The notes beneath the pieces were generated by a model that saw only the letters and a program-made list of their open reading frames with translations, was not told the DNA's origin and searched no databases. Shown here one piece after another: positions 46,679 through 59,098 of a stretch of DNA of 64,000 nt. Made by a program: the position numbers and the translations under genes. The stretch's first letter is position 1. Every line of letters starts with the position of its first letter. Source of the DNA: Typhlomys cinereus (taxonomy: Eukaryota > Chordata > Mammalia > Rodentia > Platacanthomyidae); NCBI GenBank assembly GCA_023101885.1, contig JALPQD010000303.1, positions 1,507,786-1,571,785 of the forward strand, given 5' to 3'.

Positions 46679-47640
46679 CAGACCATGAGGGACTGAAGGA
46701 GAATATAGCCTCTCTGTCCCTCCCACCATCTGTTTGTCTCTCCTACGGAGGGAGCTAGGAGCCTGGATTAGTTCTGCTTTGGTTCTTGCTCTCCTTTGTG
46801 AGTTAGGCAAGTCCTGGGCTTTAGTTTCCTCGTCAATACCATGAGGCATTCGACCCTGTAATCCTTTAACCTTTTGGACCAATGGATGACATAGAGCCTT
46901 GGGATTACCTACCCTTCTGTGTCACCATCGTTCTATTGGGAACCTGCCACATCCCAGCATTCTGGGGGCCCTGCCCAGTCAGCTCTGCCACTTGGTCTGG
47001 TCAGTTCTCCTCTCGTTGTTTCCCAGTTTTTCAAATGCCCTGGTCACATCAGACCCAAAAATCCTCCTCCTGGCTCAAATACCTCCATTACAGAGAAGGG
47101 GGAACCTTACCAAAACCTTGGATTGAGGTAAAAGCAGAATTGGGAACAATGAATGTGCCATGAAACCAAGTGTTTACCCAAAGTCATGCTCTTGAAAAAC
47201 ATGAGATTTTAAGCAACAGGAGATTTTTCCTGACTAGAGACCCTGGCTACAAATGCCTGAAAATGGTTAAAAAAGACAAAGGAGGAACATCAAGCCACAG
47301 TGTTTTCCCCTAAACTCTGGGTCTGATTCTGAACACCCCAATTCTCTCAATGTTACTTTCTTTGGGTGCAGTACAGTGCCGACATTGCAAAACAACCCCA
47401 GCAGCTTGCATTACACATATCATATCCTTGGAGTCAAAACAGTTGCCTGGGATAAGTACCAGAGTAGACACCATCAGGATCTGAGGAGAACTGCGCTGGA
47501 TGTGAAATTTAGCACTGAAATTTTCTAGAGAGCCAAGGGAATCAAAATTGATATTGAAATTTAAGAAACTTGAACAACTGCAAGAAAACGGGTACAAATG
47601 CAGTGAGGGTGGGACTTGGAGGTCAGACAAGCGGGTGTGT
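46679..47640 (+). other. TGM6 3' UTR and downstream flank
   Basis: This is sequence directly after the TGM6 stop. I see no canonical AATAAA in the first kilobase. The first two (47767-47772 and 47774-47779) lie in the A-rich tail of a B1 SINE. The true polyadenylation site may use a variant signal or lie further downstream. No other gene is seen here. Confidence 0.4.
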
Positions 47641-47785
47641 CTAATAAGTCACTTAGAAGACTGAGGCAGGAGGATTATCATGAGTTTAAGACCAACTTAG
47701 GCTACATCGTGAGCTCCAGACCAGAGAGCTGCAGTGTAAAGCCCTGTCTAAACAGAAATACCAATGAATAAACAATAAACGGGCC
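47640..47785 (+). mobile_element. B1 SINE, diverged
   Basis: agaagactgaggcaggagga, gagtttaagaccaacttagg and ctacatcgtgagctccagac, then an A-rich tail with two AATAAA motifs. Confidence 0.8.
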
Positions 47786-50700
47786 TTTGACTGCCTTGAT
47801 TCCAAGACCCTCTTTCAAAACATAGGGTTTTGATGCAGACCTCACACAAGAAGGCGGCAGGAGGTGCAGGGCAGACAGCCACTTTTCTCAGTCAACCTGA
47901 GGCCACACTACTGGTAATGAAAGGGATTCTCTCAACAGAAGGTTCCATGGCATAGCCGAGGGGAGTCTCTCCTGTTGATGGTTCACATAACTGGCTTCTT
48001 GAGCAATGCCTGCTGCTCAGTTGCTACAGGCTGAGCTTCCCAAGAAGCCAAAGCTGAGGTGCAGTTTAGCCCTAAACAGGATGTTGGCTGAGGAGTAACC
48101 GGGATCTGTCCCATAGCAGGAGGTTGAGTGAACACGGGGAGGAATCCATGAGGGAGAGGCGCCTCTGACCTGAAATCCAGCGAGACAGTGTTTGTTTGGA
48201 TAATGAAAGTAGTGGTGACCTGACCACCTGCAGAGTATTTTCCCCATACAGTTCCCTTCCCTTGGTGTTTTTCAGCTGAGCCAAAGTGGTCCCACAAGAT
48301 ATGCTAGCTCTGGTCGAAAGCAGAGACCACCCAGCAATCAATTAAAGGGCTCTGGCAAACAGGAGGGGATGAGAGGGGAAAAAGTTAGGAAGCGATGAAA
48401 GAGAGCTCAGAGTCAGGGAAAGTACAATTTTGAAAGAGTGGGCAGGTTAAAATTACCCTAATAGTACTCTTGACAGAAAAGAGTAGCTCGAGACTGCAAG
48501 AAATCTTGGAATTCACTAAGCACAAGAACAGCAAGCAAGCCAGCAAGATGGCTTCGCATGACTCAGTCCTTCAACTTATTTTGAGTCACTATCCCTAAAA
48601 CACTACCTGAACTTTCATGAAGGTTTGCTGATTCTGACCTAGGTAAAGAACTTTGGCTTCCACACAATCAACAGTACCCTGCTCCCACCAAACTTTTAAT
48701 TCGAGGGTTGATAAGCCAGACTGTCCAGTGTAAATTGTTTTAGGCCTTTGTTGTAACTGTTCGACTTTGCTTCTATGACATTGAAGTTGGCACAGATGAT
48801 GCACAAACTACATACATGTGTGTCATGAAAGACTTTACAAAACAGGCCATGGCCCAAGTCTAAGCAGCCAGACTGGTCATAGCTGGCCAGTTCTTTCAAA
48901 GAACAGTGACTCAAATGATTACTCTAAGACTCAGATTTGATCTTAGGCTGTCCTGACCTAGGAACTAGCTGAAATCAATGATTCCATATTGAATTGTGAC
49001 TCAAACCTAGGCTGGGCCATGACCCTAATGCTGGACTGAATCCTAAAGCTTTACATCAAGTCCTGACTTGTGCCAAGCTGAATCTAAATTTACATGGGCC
49101 GTAGACCAACTCCGTATACAGACAACTCTCTATACAGAACTTATACGCCAGACAGAAGTCCCTGCCCCTCAGAGAACTAGACCTGGTTCTAGCCTCGTGA
49201 CTGAATACCCTACTCTGAGCCCTGGCCTCAGTTAGAATCCAGCAGATCTTGGCCTTGGCATTGGGTTTTCTCTCTGGGCCTGAGCTTTTCAAGTGGAGCC
49301 ACACATGCCACCCCTCATCTCTGTCACTGTGTAAAGTGACTCTCTTCCTGGACCAGGCCTCTGAACATATCTTCCTTTCCCTTCAAGGGCATGGGGCAGA
49401 AATACTGAAGAATGCTGATGAACCCCTGGGCCCTTGTCACTGACAGAATCTACAGTCATGACCCAGTGCTCGCTGAGCATCTAACAAGGCCATGTCCTCT
49501 GTCGCATGGGTTCATTTCTCTGAGGCGTGCACTAAGGGAAGGGAACTCTTCAAGTACCAGTCCTAGACAGAAGACCCCTGCTGCTCCTAGCAAAAGGATC
49601 GTCCTCCACTCCCAGAGGAGAGGTCCTGCACAGCATTGAGGGTTTTCCTTTGCTGGCACCTCAGCCTCTTGCTCCTCTGGGAATTCCAGCTGCCCATCAT
49701 CCTCAATCTCAGCTGAGCGCCTAATTCTGAGGCAGAGTTTAGGATGCTGACCAAGGAGTGGTCAATGCCCCCTGTCAAAAGTGGCAAGAGCAGCACTGGG
49801 CAGAGGGAGGAGCTGAGTCGTGATGGAGCCCTGTGGCAGCCTTGGGTACCCCTCGAGTCAGCTCCAGACTGTAAAGCATTGTCCAGGTGGGCAGAGAGGT
49901 GGGTTTCTATGACGGTGTGTGTCACTGATTTGCCAGGGAGGGAGCGTGATGCTGGGCAGGACTGCTGTCCAGAGCTGGGACACCCCTGAGTAAACGACTG
50001 AAGAAACGAGTACTTCTGCCAGGTCAAACAGCTGTCCCCACTGAGCGTGGTCTGAGCTGTGTGTCTGTCTCCTCACCCTGCATCCTGTGCAACTCCAGGG
50101 ACAAGACTGTGCCATAAGGCCCCCACTCACCTTCGCTGGGATTGCTTTCTGGACTTTACTGGACAGATGTTGAGACATGAATTTTTTTTAAAGATATGAC
50201 AAGTGAGAAATAAAAGTAAATAAATAAATTATTGGATAAATAATCTAATTAAATGTATCATTAAGTGCCAAAAAGAAAAGTGACAGCCCCTTCCTGAAAG
50301 TGACTAACCTACTTTCCCAGAGAAGAATCAGAAAGACCCTGAGAAAGCTGAAATGTTATTTTTTTCTACAGGGAAAATGGGTCTCTGTCCACACTCCTTC
50401 TCCACCTCTCTACCTCCTGTCTTGCCCCCTCCCCTCCTTTCACCAACCCATCCCTGTCCCTCCTGCCTTCATGTCTTCCTGCATGTGTGGATCATAGGAC
50501 TCCCTTCAGGTGCCTGTACTAGAAAGGGACCCAGTCTCTGTTGCAGTATAAGTGGCCTTTCAATTTCAGTGGATAAATCCCCAAGTGAGGATGCTCCCTT
50601 TGAAATTGTATTACAATAAAAAGTGATTAAACTTTGAAATTGCATTACAATAAAAACAGTGACTAAACTAGTGTGCATACCAGGAATTATTTCAGGTGTT

Positions 50701-50956
50701 TGTATATATTCATTTTTTTCTTCATAGGAACTTTGTAAAGTAGGTTCTCTTATTCTCTCTTCTTTGCAAAGGAGACCAAGATGCAAAAAAAGTTAAATCG
50801 TGTGCACATGACTGCACAGCACATAGTGACATATGTGGCATTTGAAGCAGACCTGCAATATCAGCTCTCTGAGTTGATATGTACTTTACATGAAGTTCTA
50901 TTCAGCTCTGCAAAGATCTGGGACATGGTTCCAGGCAGAGGAAAGTTTGGGGCTGT
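47786..50956. other. No gene recognised
   Basis: About 3.2 kb of mostly unique-looking sequence downstream of TGM6. Several open frames up to 146 codons exist on both strands (e.g. 49587-50027), but none has homology or splice context. A small tandem duplication is listed separately. Confidence 0.5.
50599..50669. repeat. Two-copy tandem duplication of about 34 bp with AATAAA
   Basis: tttgaaattgtattacaata and tttgaaattgcattacaata begin two consecutive units, each containing AATAAAAA. A local duplication; the A-rich motifs resemble polyadenylation signals but no transcript end is shown. Confidence 0.85.
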
Positions 50957-51295
50957 GTTAGCTTTCTGTTACTGTAACAAAATACTGGAGGGTCCATCTG
51001 TGAGTAGAAAGGCTTGTTCTGGCTCACAGCTTCAGAGGATTCACAGCATGGTCACCCCTTTGCGAGTCAGCACTTCTCAATGGGGAACCTGTGTTAGAGC
51101 AACATTTCTCACCTCACAGTGGCAGGAAGTGAAAAAGGCAGTAAGAGAGACCAGGGCCTCAAGATCCCCTTCAAGGCATGCCCATGTGTGGCCAAGAGGG
51201 TTTCCAACTAGATACTACCTCTTAAAGGTTCCAGCATCTCCCAGTAGTGCCAAGGCAAGAACCAAACTTTTAACACATGGGCCTGTCCAAACCGC
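50957..51295 (-). mobile_element. MaLR solo LTR (MTE/MST-like)
   Basis: The + strand reads gttagctttctgttactgta, then caaaatactggagg and ggctcacagcttcagagg, and later tcccagtagtgcc. This is the antisense order of rodent MaLR LTRs. Old copy, no interior. Confidence 0.7.
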
Positions 51296-53494
51296 GATAA
51301 GCTCTTCCTTCGCACTTACAAGAAGTGTTTTGCCAGGGTGACTCATGGCTCCTATCTTCTACAACTACCTCCTGTTTCTCTGAAGAATGCTAAGCTTTCT
51401 TTAATGTACCCCAGTCACAGCTCAGGCTAAGCATCTTGACCCAGAGAGCCACATGCTGGAACTTTACCCCTTAGAGTTTGGGAGAGATGGAAGGAGCACA
51501 GAAGACATTACAGTCACTGCTGGTAATAGCAGAATCCTCTAGTCCTAACCAGACAATCTATGCCATGACACAATTACAACATAATGGCTCATTCTCGAAA
51601 TTTCATTCACAAATCTGAATGTGGGCTGCATTTAGAGGGGAGAACTCCTCTCTGCCTAGCTCAGAGGACTGAGCAAGTCCAATATCCAGGACTAGAATCG
51701 CCTGCAGGTTCCTCCACTCACATACTGCAATCCCCTCACATGGCTGCTGATTGCCAGGAGGGCATTTTGAGGCAGTGAGTCCTAGAGAAGCCATACTACC
51801 TGGCACTGAAAGTCACCTAGCATCATTTCTGTCCTGAGTCAGTTATGAAGTTCTCTCAACTCCAAGAGGCAGGGACTCACTTCATGATAAGATACGGAAA
51901 AATTCTAGAGTTGCTTGTGGGACTAGAGACACAGATGTAGCTATTTCTGGCAGTACACAATCTGCCATACTGTTTCTTGACACTGTATCTATTTGCAGAA
52001 CCCTGTTTCCCCTCTCCATTTCATACTTAATTTCTACGCCATCCCTTTCTGTATGCCAGAATGACTGAAAATCGTGTGCATGCCCCATGCAGATGCTGAT
52101 GTGTCTGATGCATCTAAGGAACAGAGGAAGCAACATACCTCAGGTACTCTCCTCTTGATGTTGGTCAGAGGCGCTGACCTGCAAACCTACTCTCTGGAAT
52201 GAATAGAAGACAGCTCTCATCATCACTAAAATCTGAGGATTATGTGTTCCTGGCATCTCAGCAGCTCTGTGACCCTTTCAGACAATGATTTCATGTCTTC
52301 CCTTCCAAGGCATTTATATTTTTATGGATATTCTGGCAATAGTGATACTTAATGTTATATTTGAGCAATTCCCGTAGGCAAATTTAAAGTATGAGCATGA
52401 AAATATTTGGATTACAAGACTTCCCAAGATTTCCTCAAATTTAGGATGCCTCTAGAATGAGGCTAGATTCCAGACTCCTGCCTCATTAGGACCAAGCCAA
52501 GCAATACAAGTCAATCCAGAAATCATCCTTTTTTCCCTCTGCCTTCCCTCTGGAGAAGTTGTTAGGCAAGATGCCCAGAGAACACATTCCAGTCACGGCT
52601 GGCTGTGGGCCATGTGAGCCAGCAGGCTGCTTAAGGGAGACTTGGGTCTTTATCATCTCTATGTAAGACTAAGTCCAAGTCTTTCTATGGCCACAGGGCT
52701 CGTATAGACAGATGAGCGTGGCATGGAGATGCCTTTGGGCTGACATTTCTTGAGTACCCAAGGATGGTTGAAAATGTAGAAGAGATGTCTGTTATCACTA
52801 CTTTCACTCTGCATTACACTACAGCTCAGGGCAATAAAACAAGAAAGCATAGCAGCTCCCCAAAGCTGGAATCCAATAAGAGTTGACCAAAAATCTTGAA
52901 ATAAAAAATGGAGATGAGTTGTCCACAGAAAGACTCTGAAAAGCCCCAAACATTCCTGGAAATCTAGAAACTTATGCAAGTCCAGCACTGCCCACATGTT
53001 CAGGACTGAGCACTGTCCAGGAAAGATAGAAGAAGGTCTAAACTCTCACCTCTGGTCCATCCTGCAGCTGTTCAAGCAGGAAGTGAAGACAAGGGAAAGT
53101 GTAAACTTCCTGCCTGAGGTCTAAAGGCGTGTTTCTTCAGAGCCTTCAGCAATGCCTCCCGAGTTTATCACTCAAGTCATCCAAGAGCATCTCTGTCCAA
53201 TACTTCACCAACTGGTAAAATAGCTCAGCAGAAATCCTAGTGGCTACATGGTTTTACAGAATTGATACCAGAAAGTCACTAGAAGGACAACAGAAAACCA
53301 TAACAATGCCTCTAGAATGCATTGTTAAGGTAAGGAACTTGTTTTCAGATTTATCACATTATTTAAAATATCTGTTTTTATTACACACACAAAGAAATGT
53401 ATAAAAAGCTAAACAAATGATGAGAACAACATCTCACCAAATAAACACTGTCACTAAGGGATATGCATCCTATAAAGGAATTAAAAAAACTGGA
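51296..53494. other. No gene recognised
   Basis: About 2.2 kb of unassigned sequence. No exons, RNA genes or clear repeats. Confidence 0.5.
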
Positions 53495-53770
53495 GTTGGA
53501 GTTGGACAGATGGTTCAGTGTGTAGGAGCATCTGTTGTGCAAGCATGAGGATCTGAGTTCAAACCCCCAGAATCCACATAAAAAGCCAAGTGTGGTTTAT
53601 AAACGCCTGTAATCCCAGCATTGTGGAGGACAAATGAGAGGATTACTAAGGCTTTCTAGCTGCCAGACTAGTTCTGATACCACTGAGAGACCCTATCTCA
53701 AAGGAGTAAGGTAAAAGTGATAGATGCTCTCCTCAAGCCTACACACATACATGCATACATGTGTGCGTGC
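53495..53770 (+). mobile_element. B4-like (ID-B1 fusion) SINE
   Basis: The head ttggacagatggttcagtgt, with gcaagcatgaggatctgagt, is followed by a B1-type body (gtggtttataaacgcctgta, atcccagcattgtgg), agagaccctatctcaaagga and a CA-rich tail. This is the B4 plan. Confidence 0.8.
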
Positions 53771-53775
53771 GTGCA

Positions 53776-53778
53776 CAG

Positions 53779-53823
<45 letters not shown>

Positions 53824-54449
53824 GTATGCATATACTACACACACCCCTATAAATATATCTGCATATATGTATACACATCACACACACACAAACCCTGTAT
53901 GCATATTGTTGGGACCGCCCAGGATTTGCCCCAGGGCATGGCCGAGCACATGGGACTAAAGATGGCGCTGAGGGCTAGTTTCCTGGGCATAACCCTGATC
54001 ACATTACAGGGATCCCTAATTGGCTTTTAAGTACTGACCTGCCCTCTGCGCTGAGTGACATTGGACTTGACCACTAGCACCTGAAGAATGTGTTGACCTT
54101 TGACACAATTGGGTGCCCTTTTGGTGCCTTATGGTTTTTTGTCTATATAAGCTGTTTGTTTTCCCCCAATAAACCAAGATTTGCCTCTGACAATCTCCCC
54201 GACCTGTGGCCGAGTCTCTGGGGAATTGAGGCGGAGGTGGGGACGGCGGAACCTACCTTTCTTCATCACCACAGCAGGCTGCGCAGTCGTGTGAATGAGT
54301 ACGTGAGTGGGTGTTGGACATTACACATACACCACACATACCTCTATAAATATACATGTATATAAGTGTATGCATCACACACACACACACACAAACCCTG
54401 CATACACCACACATACCCCTATAAATATACCTGTATATAAGTATATGCA

Positions 54450-54489
<40 letters not shown>

Positions 54490-54493
54490 GCAC
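53776..54493. repeat. CA-rich minisatellite, about 75-bp unit, split by an LTR
   Basis: Units made of (CA)n, aaaccctgtatgcat, accacacatacccctataaa and tatacctgtatataagta recur left (53820-53906) and right (54320-54493) of the LTR at 53907. It probably grew from the tail of the B4 SINE. Confidence 0.8.
53907..54273 (+). mobile_element. Solo LTR, IAP-like (ERVK)
   Basis: It starts TGTTGGGACCGCCC and carries aagatggcgctgag, both like the start of IAP LTRs. It has TATATAA at 54144-54150 and AATAAA at 54168-54173, and ends ACCACA. The flanks show at most a partial duplication (gcatat and gcaggc). No internal region follows. Confidence 0.8.
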
Positions 54494-54719
54494 ACAGTAT
54501 TTCTTTAAAAATTAAAAATAAATTCTGGAGCTGAAACATGTAATTAAACATAATCAAAATTTGCTTGAGGGCACAACAGCAGATCTGACCTGCAGAGAAA
54601 GAGTCCAACTCTCTGCATATTAATTTCTTTATGAGGGCCCCTCTGAAATTTGTATAAATAATATTTATGCTTTTCTCAGGCAAAATCTGAATTAGGTCCT
54701 AAGAAAGGTCCTGACTCCA

Positions 54720-55177
54720 TGTGGCACTAGCGATTCAGGGAGGCCCTAGCCCGGGCTGAATCCACGAGGTCTGGCTGTAGACAAGCCTGAGCAAGGAACC
54801 ATACAGGCAGAGGAATGGACAACCAATGGGTGGAGGGATGAACAACCAATGGGAAGGAGGGATGAACAACCAATGGGAAGCGGCCATCTAACCTGGACAC
54901 CTAGTAAACAGCTAAATGATTGGTAGCTGCTCCCTCCTCCCCCGAGCAGAGAGGTGGCCACACCTGATTGAACCCCGACCCTATATAAGCACAAACACTT
55001 CGTGAATAAAGCTGAGTCTGCAGCCAACTCTTCCTCTGCTTGCTGCTTCTCGCCTCACTCTCAGGGTCTGGGTAGTGACCCCCTCGCTGGCTCGCCCATT
55101 CGCCTCACGCCCACGAGGCCCGGCCGTCCCGTCCCCCCCCCCCCCCCCCCGCTCCCCCAGCGGGGGATTCAGCAACA
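54720..55177 (+). mobile_element. Solo LTR with 6-bp duplication (ERVK-type)
   Basis: 458 bp, TG...CA, flanked by ACTCCA at 54714-54719 and 55178-55183. It has three CCAAT boxes about 23 bp apart (54823, 54846, 54870), TATATAA at 54982-54988, AATAAA at 55005-55010 and a C run at 55134-55150. The 6-bp duplication fits class II elements. It retains a full promoter layout but no genes. Confidence 0.88.
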
Positions 55178-55227
55178 ACTCCACAAACAGGTCATACTCC
55201 TGTTTATTTAACCCAAAAAAATTAAAC

Positions 55228-55425
55228 TTATATTCACACAAAAACCTGTATGTGGATGTTTGCAGCAACTTTATCCCTATTAACCCCAATCTTCAACCTT
55301 AAGTAATTAAGCATATTGTGGTATGTCCCTATCATGGCATACTACTCAGCCATAAAAAGGAAGCAAATACTAATATAAACAGCTGGAAAAATGTTCATAG
55401 AATTAGACCAGTTTTAAAAAGCCAA
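55228..55425 (+). mobile_element. Ancient L1 ORF2 C-terminal fragment
   Basis: acacaaaaacctgtatgtgg, gtttgcagcaactttatccc and catactactcagccataaaa match the end of mammalian L1 ORF2. It contains no usable frame. Confidence 0.75.
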
Positions 55426-55429
55426 CCCT

Positions 55430-55640
55430 GGAACTGCGGATGTCACTCAGCTGTTAAAGTGTTTGCCTAGTATGAACAAGGCCCCAGGTTTGCTCCCCAG
55501 TACCACAAAAACTAAGTATGCTGGTATATGTCTGCAATTCCAGCACTCAGGAGAATCAGAAATTCAGACCATCTTTTTGGCTACACAATGAGTTTGAGGC
55601 TAATCTGGGACATATAAGACCCTTTCAAAAAGAGGGGCTA
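55430..55640 (+). mobile_element. ID-B1 composite SINE, diverged
   Basis: ID-like head (gtttgcctagtatgaacaag, gccccaggtttgctccccag) followed by B1-like body (ctgcaattccagcactcagg, ctacacaatgagtttgaggc). Confidence 0.75.
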
Positions 55641-56420
55641 TCCTAAAATGTTGTATTCTGTATGCTCCACCTAAAAATATCTTGAAATGTCAAAATTATA
55701 GGAATGGAGAACAGGACCAGAGTGCCATGACCTGCATAACTGCTCTGTTGGAGCAACGCAAGAATGAAGAAAGAGACAAAATACAGAAAGAAGTGGGATC
55801 AGGTGGTCTCTGCCGAGACCCAGATGGGAACTAAGAGCAACTGCTTTCCCAAGTGTTTATTATTTATAGACAAACTAAGTAAACACTGTATCAGCAAATA
55901 CCAAGGCATGAGAAAGCAGGGAGGTTGTGGGTACTATGCAGCATACAACATGCCCTGAAGAGAAGTCAAAACCAAGCGTGAGTAATCTTACCTGGAAGAG
56001 AGAAGGCAGACAGGGCTCTGCCCAAATCGTGCCTCACTCCAGCTTAGAAGCAGGCTGGCCTTGCCAGGCCACACTTCCCTGCTGCAGCTTTTGAACAGGC
56101 CAGCTTTGCCAGGCCACAACTCCCCTGTCTTAGCTTGCCAGGTCACAACTTTCCTGCCCTAGGTTTACTGGTCCAGGGTGGATTGTCTGTTACACTGTAG
56201 CCTGATTCAGGTTAAGGAGATTAAGTGGGGACAGAGCAAATGTGGATGTGAAAGGTAGCATGCACTGGAGGATCTCAACACCCGTGGGCCTTTCCGTGCG
56301 CTGACTGTTCAGTCCTATGCTATTGCTTTTCAAGATGTTAGTATTAGGGATCAGGCCCTGCTTCCAGTCTTCCCAAAAACACTAGAATGGAGTCTGAGTT
56401 TTAGGTCCTACTATGTAGCC
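55641..56420. other. Unassigned, with degenerate GCCAGGCCACA repeats
   Basis: Three imperfect units ending gccaggccaca / gccaggtcaca lie at 56060-56150. The context could be an old LTR read in antisense, but I cannot name it. No gene seen. Confidence 0.4.
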
Positions 56421-56422
56421 TC

Positions 56423-56434
56423 ATGTGTGTGTGT

Positions 56435-56511
<77 letters not shown>

Positions 56512-56708
56512 GTGGAGGTCCAAGGATAAGTTCAAGAATCATTCTGGATTCTTTCTACCTCCTTTTTGCTTCGCCCTGGGATTTCCCAGGTTCCACCCTC
56601 CACAGTCAGAATACAGGTCTCTACCATTTCTGCTTGGTATTTTTACACAGATTAGGGGTCTGAACTCAGGTCCTTCTCCTTAGGAGGCAGAACCATCTCC
56701 CCAGCTCT
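56423..56708 (-). mobile_element. Lineage-specific SINE with (TG)n tail
   Basis: Minus-strand head (complement of aaccatctccccagctctt) and body (complement of tcaagaatcattctggattc, ccctgggatttcccaggttc), with a 90-bp TG tail at 56423-56512. Confidence 0.87.
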
Positions 56709-57141
56709 TCTTTGTCCTCCATAAGTTAACTCATCTGGGTCTGCCCATTACCTGACCAGGAGTCCACTCTACCACACCCTTTAGAGAATCTGATCTACCT
56801 GGAGGTGTGCCAAACAGATGGGAGGAGTTTGCCTTCTCGTTCCCCTTAATTCTTCTCTTCAGCAAGGTGCAGACAGCAAGAACACAGAAGCGCATTATGG
56901 AAGTCACATGCTCTTTGAGCTGAAAGCTCAAAAGTGAATCATTCTCTCCCCTTTTCCTGTGCTTTTGTCTAAACTTCTAAAATCTAAACATGCTTTCCCT
57001 AATAGAAGAGCTTTTTGCTGTTTCTCTGAGGACTCTCTCACCATGTGGCCATTTACCAACCTCTAAGCAGGTTTCTTCCAGGCAGCTGCCTGAATTCTTA
57101 GAGGCTCTGGTCTAATGTTTTCTGTTTTAAGATAAACATTC

Positions 57142-57435
57142 TGGGCTGGAGAGATGGCTCAAGGTTTAAACCTTTGCCTCACAAACAAAAAGATCCAAGT
57201 TTGAATTCCAGATCCCAACTAAAAATGCTGGCGGGAATGGTGGTGGCCTGTACTTTTGGCTATGGATGGTGGAGTCTGAGGAATCCTAGAGCAAAGAAAT
57301 AAAGAGTAGAGCAATCCAGGATGATTCCCAAAGTCACCCGTGGGCCTCCACAGGCACACACAGTGCCCTCTTTTATGCATATATACACACGTACATACCT
57401 ACACCTACACATGCAAAAATAAATGAACAAATAAA
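57142..57435 (+). mobile_element. Lineage-specific SINE, older copy
   Basis: ggctggagagatggctcaag head, gagcaatccaggatgattcc and cgtgggcctccacaggcaca body, then a CA/TA tail and an A-rich end. Confidence 0.88.
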
Positions 57436-57767
57436 CATTCTCAACTCTTTCCCTATTTAATGATGCATTATTTATGGAGAAAACCAACTACCATATCCCT
57501 AGACCCACATAATTAATACTGAGTAAACTGATAAAGGCCACAGGAGATCCCCCTGCATTATTTCCTATACGGAATATGAATGTATAGTTATCTCAAAATA
57601 AAAGATTTAATCTTAAAAATCAAGGTTTATTTTACTATCTTAGCATGTGATCTCTCTTCATCAATGTTCTATGTATCCTTTTGAAGAATGTTGTCTGCTG
57701 CTGTTGGGTTCTAGAGATTTGAGAAGCTAATATGTTTATAATAACTGAAGTCTTTCTCTGGTCTTAG

Positions 57768-58085
57768 TTCCTTTCTCGTTGCTGTGATAAAATATCCTGA
57801 TAAAAGGAAGAAGGAGTTTATTCTGGCTCACAGATCTAAGGGCAGAAGCATGAGATCAGTCAGTCACCACTTGAGTATAAGTAGAATAGTGGAGAGAGAA
57901 CAGGAAGTGGCACCGGGCTATAAAGCTACAAAGTCCATTCCAGTGATCCACTTCCTCTAGCAAGGCTCCACCTCCTAAAGGTCCACAATCTTCCCAAAAT
58001 AGTGCCACCAGATACAGAACAAGTTTTCAAACATGTGCCTAATAGGGACATTTGACATTCACACCGCATCCCACTCCTGGCCCTA
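57768..58085 (-). mobile_element. MaLR solo LTR
   Basis: ctttctcgttgctgtgataa, gaaggagtttattctggctc and aatagtgccaccagataca are the antisense of a rodent MaLR LTR. A second partial copy starts at 58141 (agctttctgtaattgtgaca). Confidence 0.7.
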
Positions 58086-58140
58086 TGGCTCATGGCCTCT
58101 CCTAAGTCTAAAATCTGGGGCATTCAGAGATCCATGTATT

Positions 58141-58275
58141 GATTGCTGTTTATCAGCTTTCTGTAATTGTGACAAAATGCCTAAGATAATTCAACTCATA
58201 ATGGACCAGCAGCTGATTGCTCAGAGATTTTGCATGAGCACCTTGACCAAGAAATCTTCTGTCCTTTGCTAAGTT
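58141..58275 (-). mobile_element. MaLR LTR fragment
   Basis: It begins tttatcagctttctgtaatt and gacaaaatgcctaagataat, the same antisense motif as its neighbour, then fades out. Confidence 0.5.
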
Positions 58276-58454
58276 TCAAGAATACATTCAAAATTCAGGC
58301 AACATACAAGCAGGCTCCACACTAATAAAGGGGTAGTCAGTTGGTGTCCTCTCTGATCTCTTCCTAACTAACCTAGACTATTCATCGCCCTCTGACCATC
58401 ACAGAGAAGTAGGATCCTATGACCTACTCTCTTCTAGAGGGATGCCCCAATTTC

Positions 58455-58500
58455 TTTTTTTTTTTAAGATTCTTTTTTTTTATTATTTATTCAATTGTGC

Positions 58501-58543
<43 letters not shown>

Positions 58544-58752
58544 ACCACAGACGAATTCAGGAACCACCATGGACCGCCTCCACCTCCTCCTTGTTTACTC
58601 TGCCCCGGGATTCACAGGCTTTGCCCTACCAGGACCAGAAATGCAGGCCGCCCCCACTTCCGCCCGGCGTCTATACATGGGGTCTAGGATCCGAACTCAG
58701 GACCTTCTGCCTGCAAGGCAGAGGCTTAACCCCTGAGCCACCTCTCCAGCCC
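58455..58752 (-). mobile_element. Young lineage-specific SINE with 16-bp duplication
   Basis: Minus-strand copy of the same young subfamily as 7380-7668, with shared A and B boxes, body and TG tail (58500-58540). It is flanked by gggatgccccaatttc at 58439-58454 and 58753-58768. Confidence 0.94.
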
Positions 58753-59098
58753 GGGATGCCCCAATTTCATCCCCAGTATAAAACAAACACAATAAATAAA
58801 TAATAAACAAACAAGCAGTTCTCTGACTTTTTAAAATTTTACAACCTTGAAATTTCTGATTGATTTCTCTGTTGTTTGCCCCAAGGAGCATGGAACCCTC
58901 AGTTAGCTGTGACGTTGGCCATGTCTAGCTGCCTCTTCTGCTGCTGTTGTCTAAGCATCACCTTGCTGTACTGCTTTTTGCTCTGCAGAGCCGCAGTCCT
59001 TGCAGCCCACCATAGACCGCAGAGCGCGGTGGATGGAGCACAGCCAAGGCTAGGCAGACCAGATTCACATTGTTTCTGATGGGGTTAAGTAGGACTTC

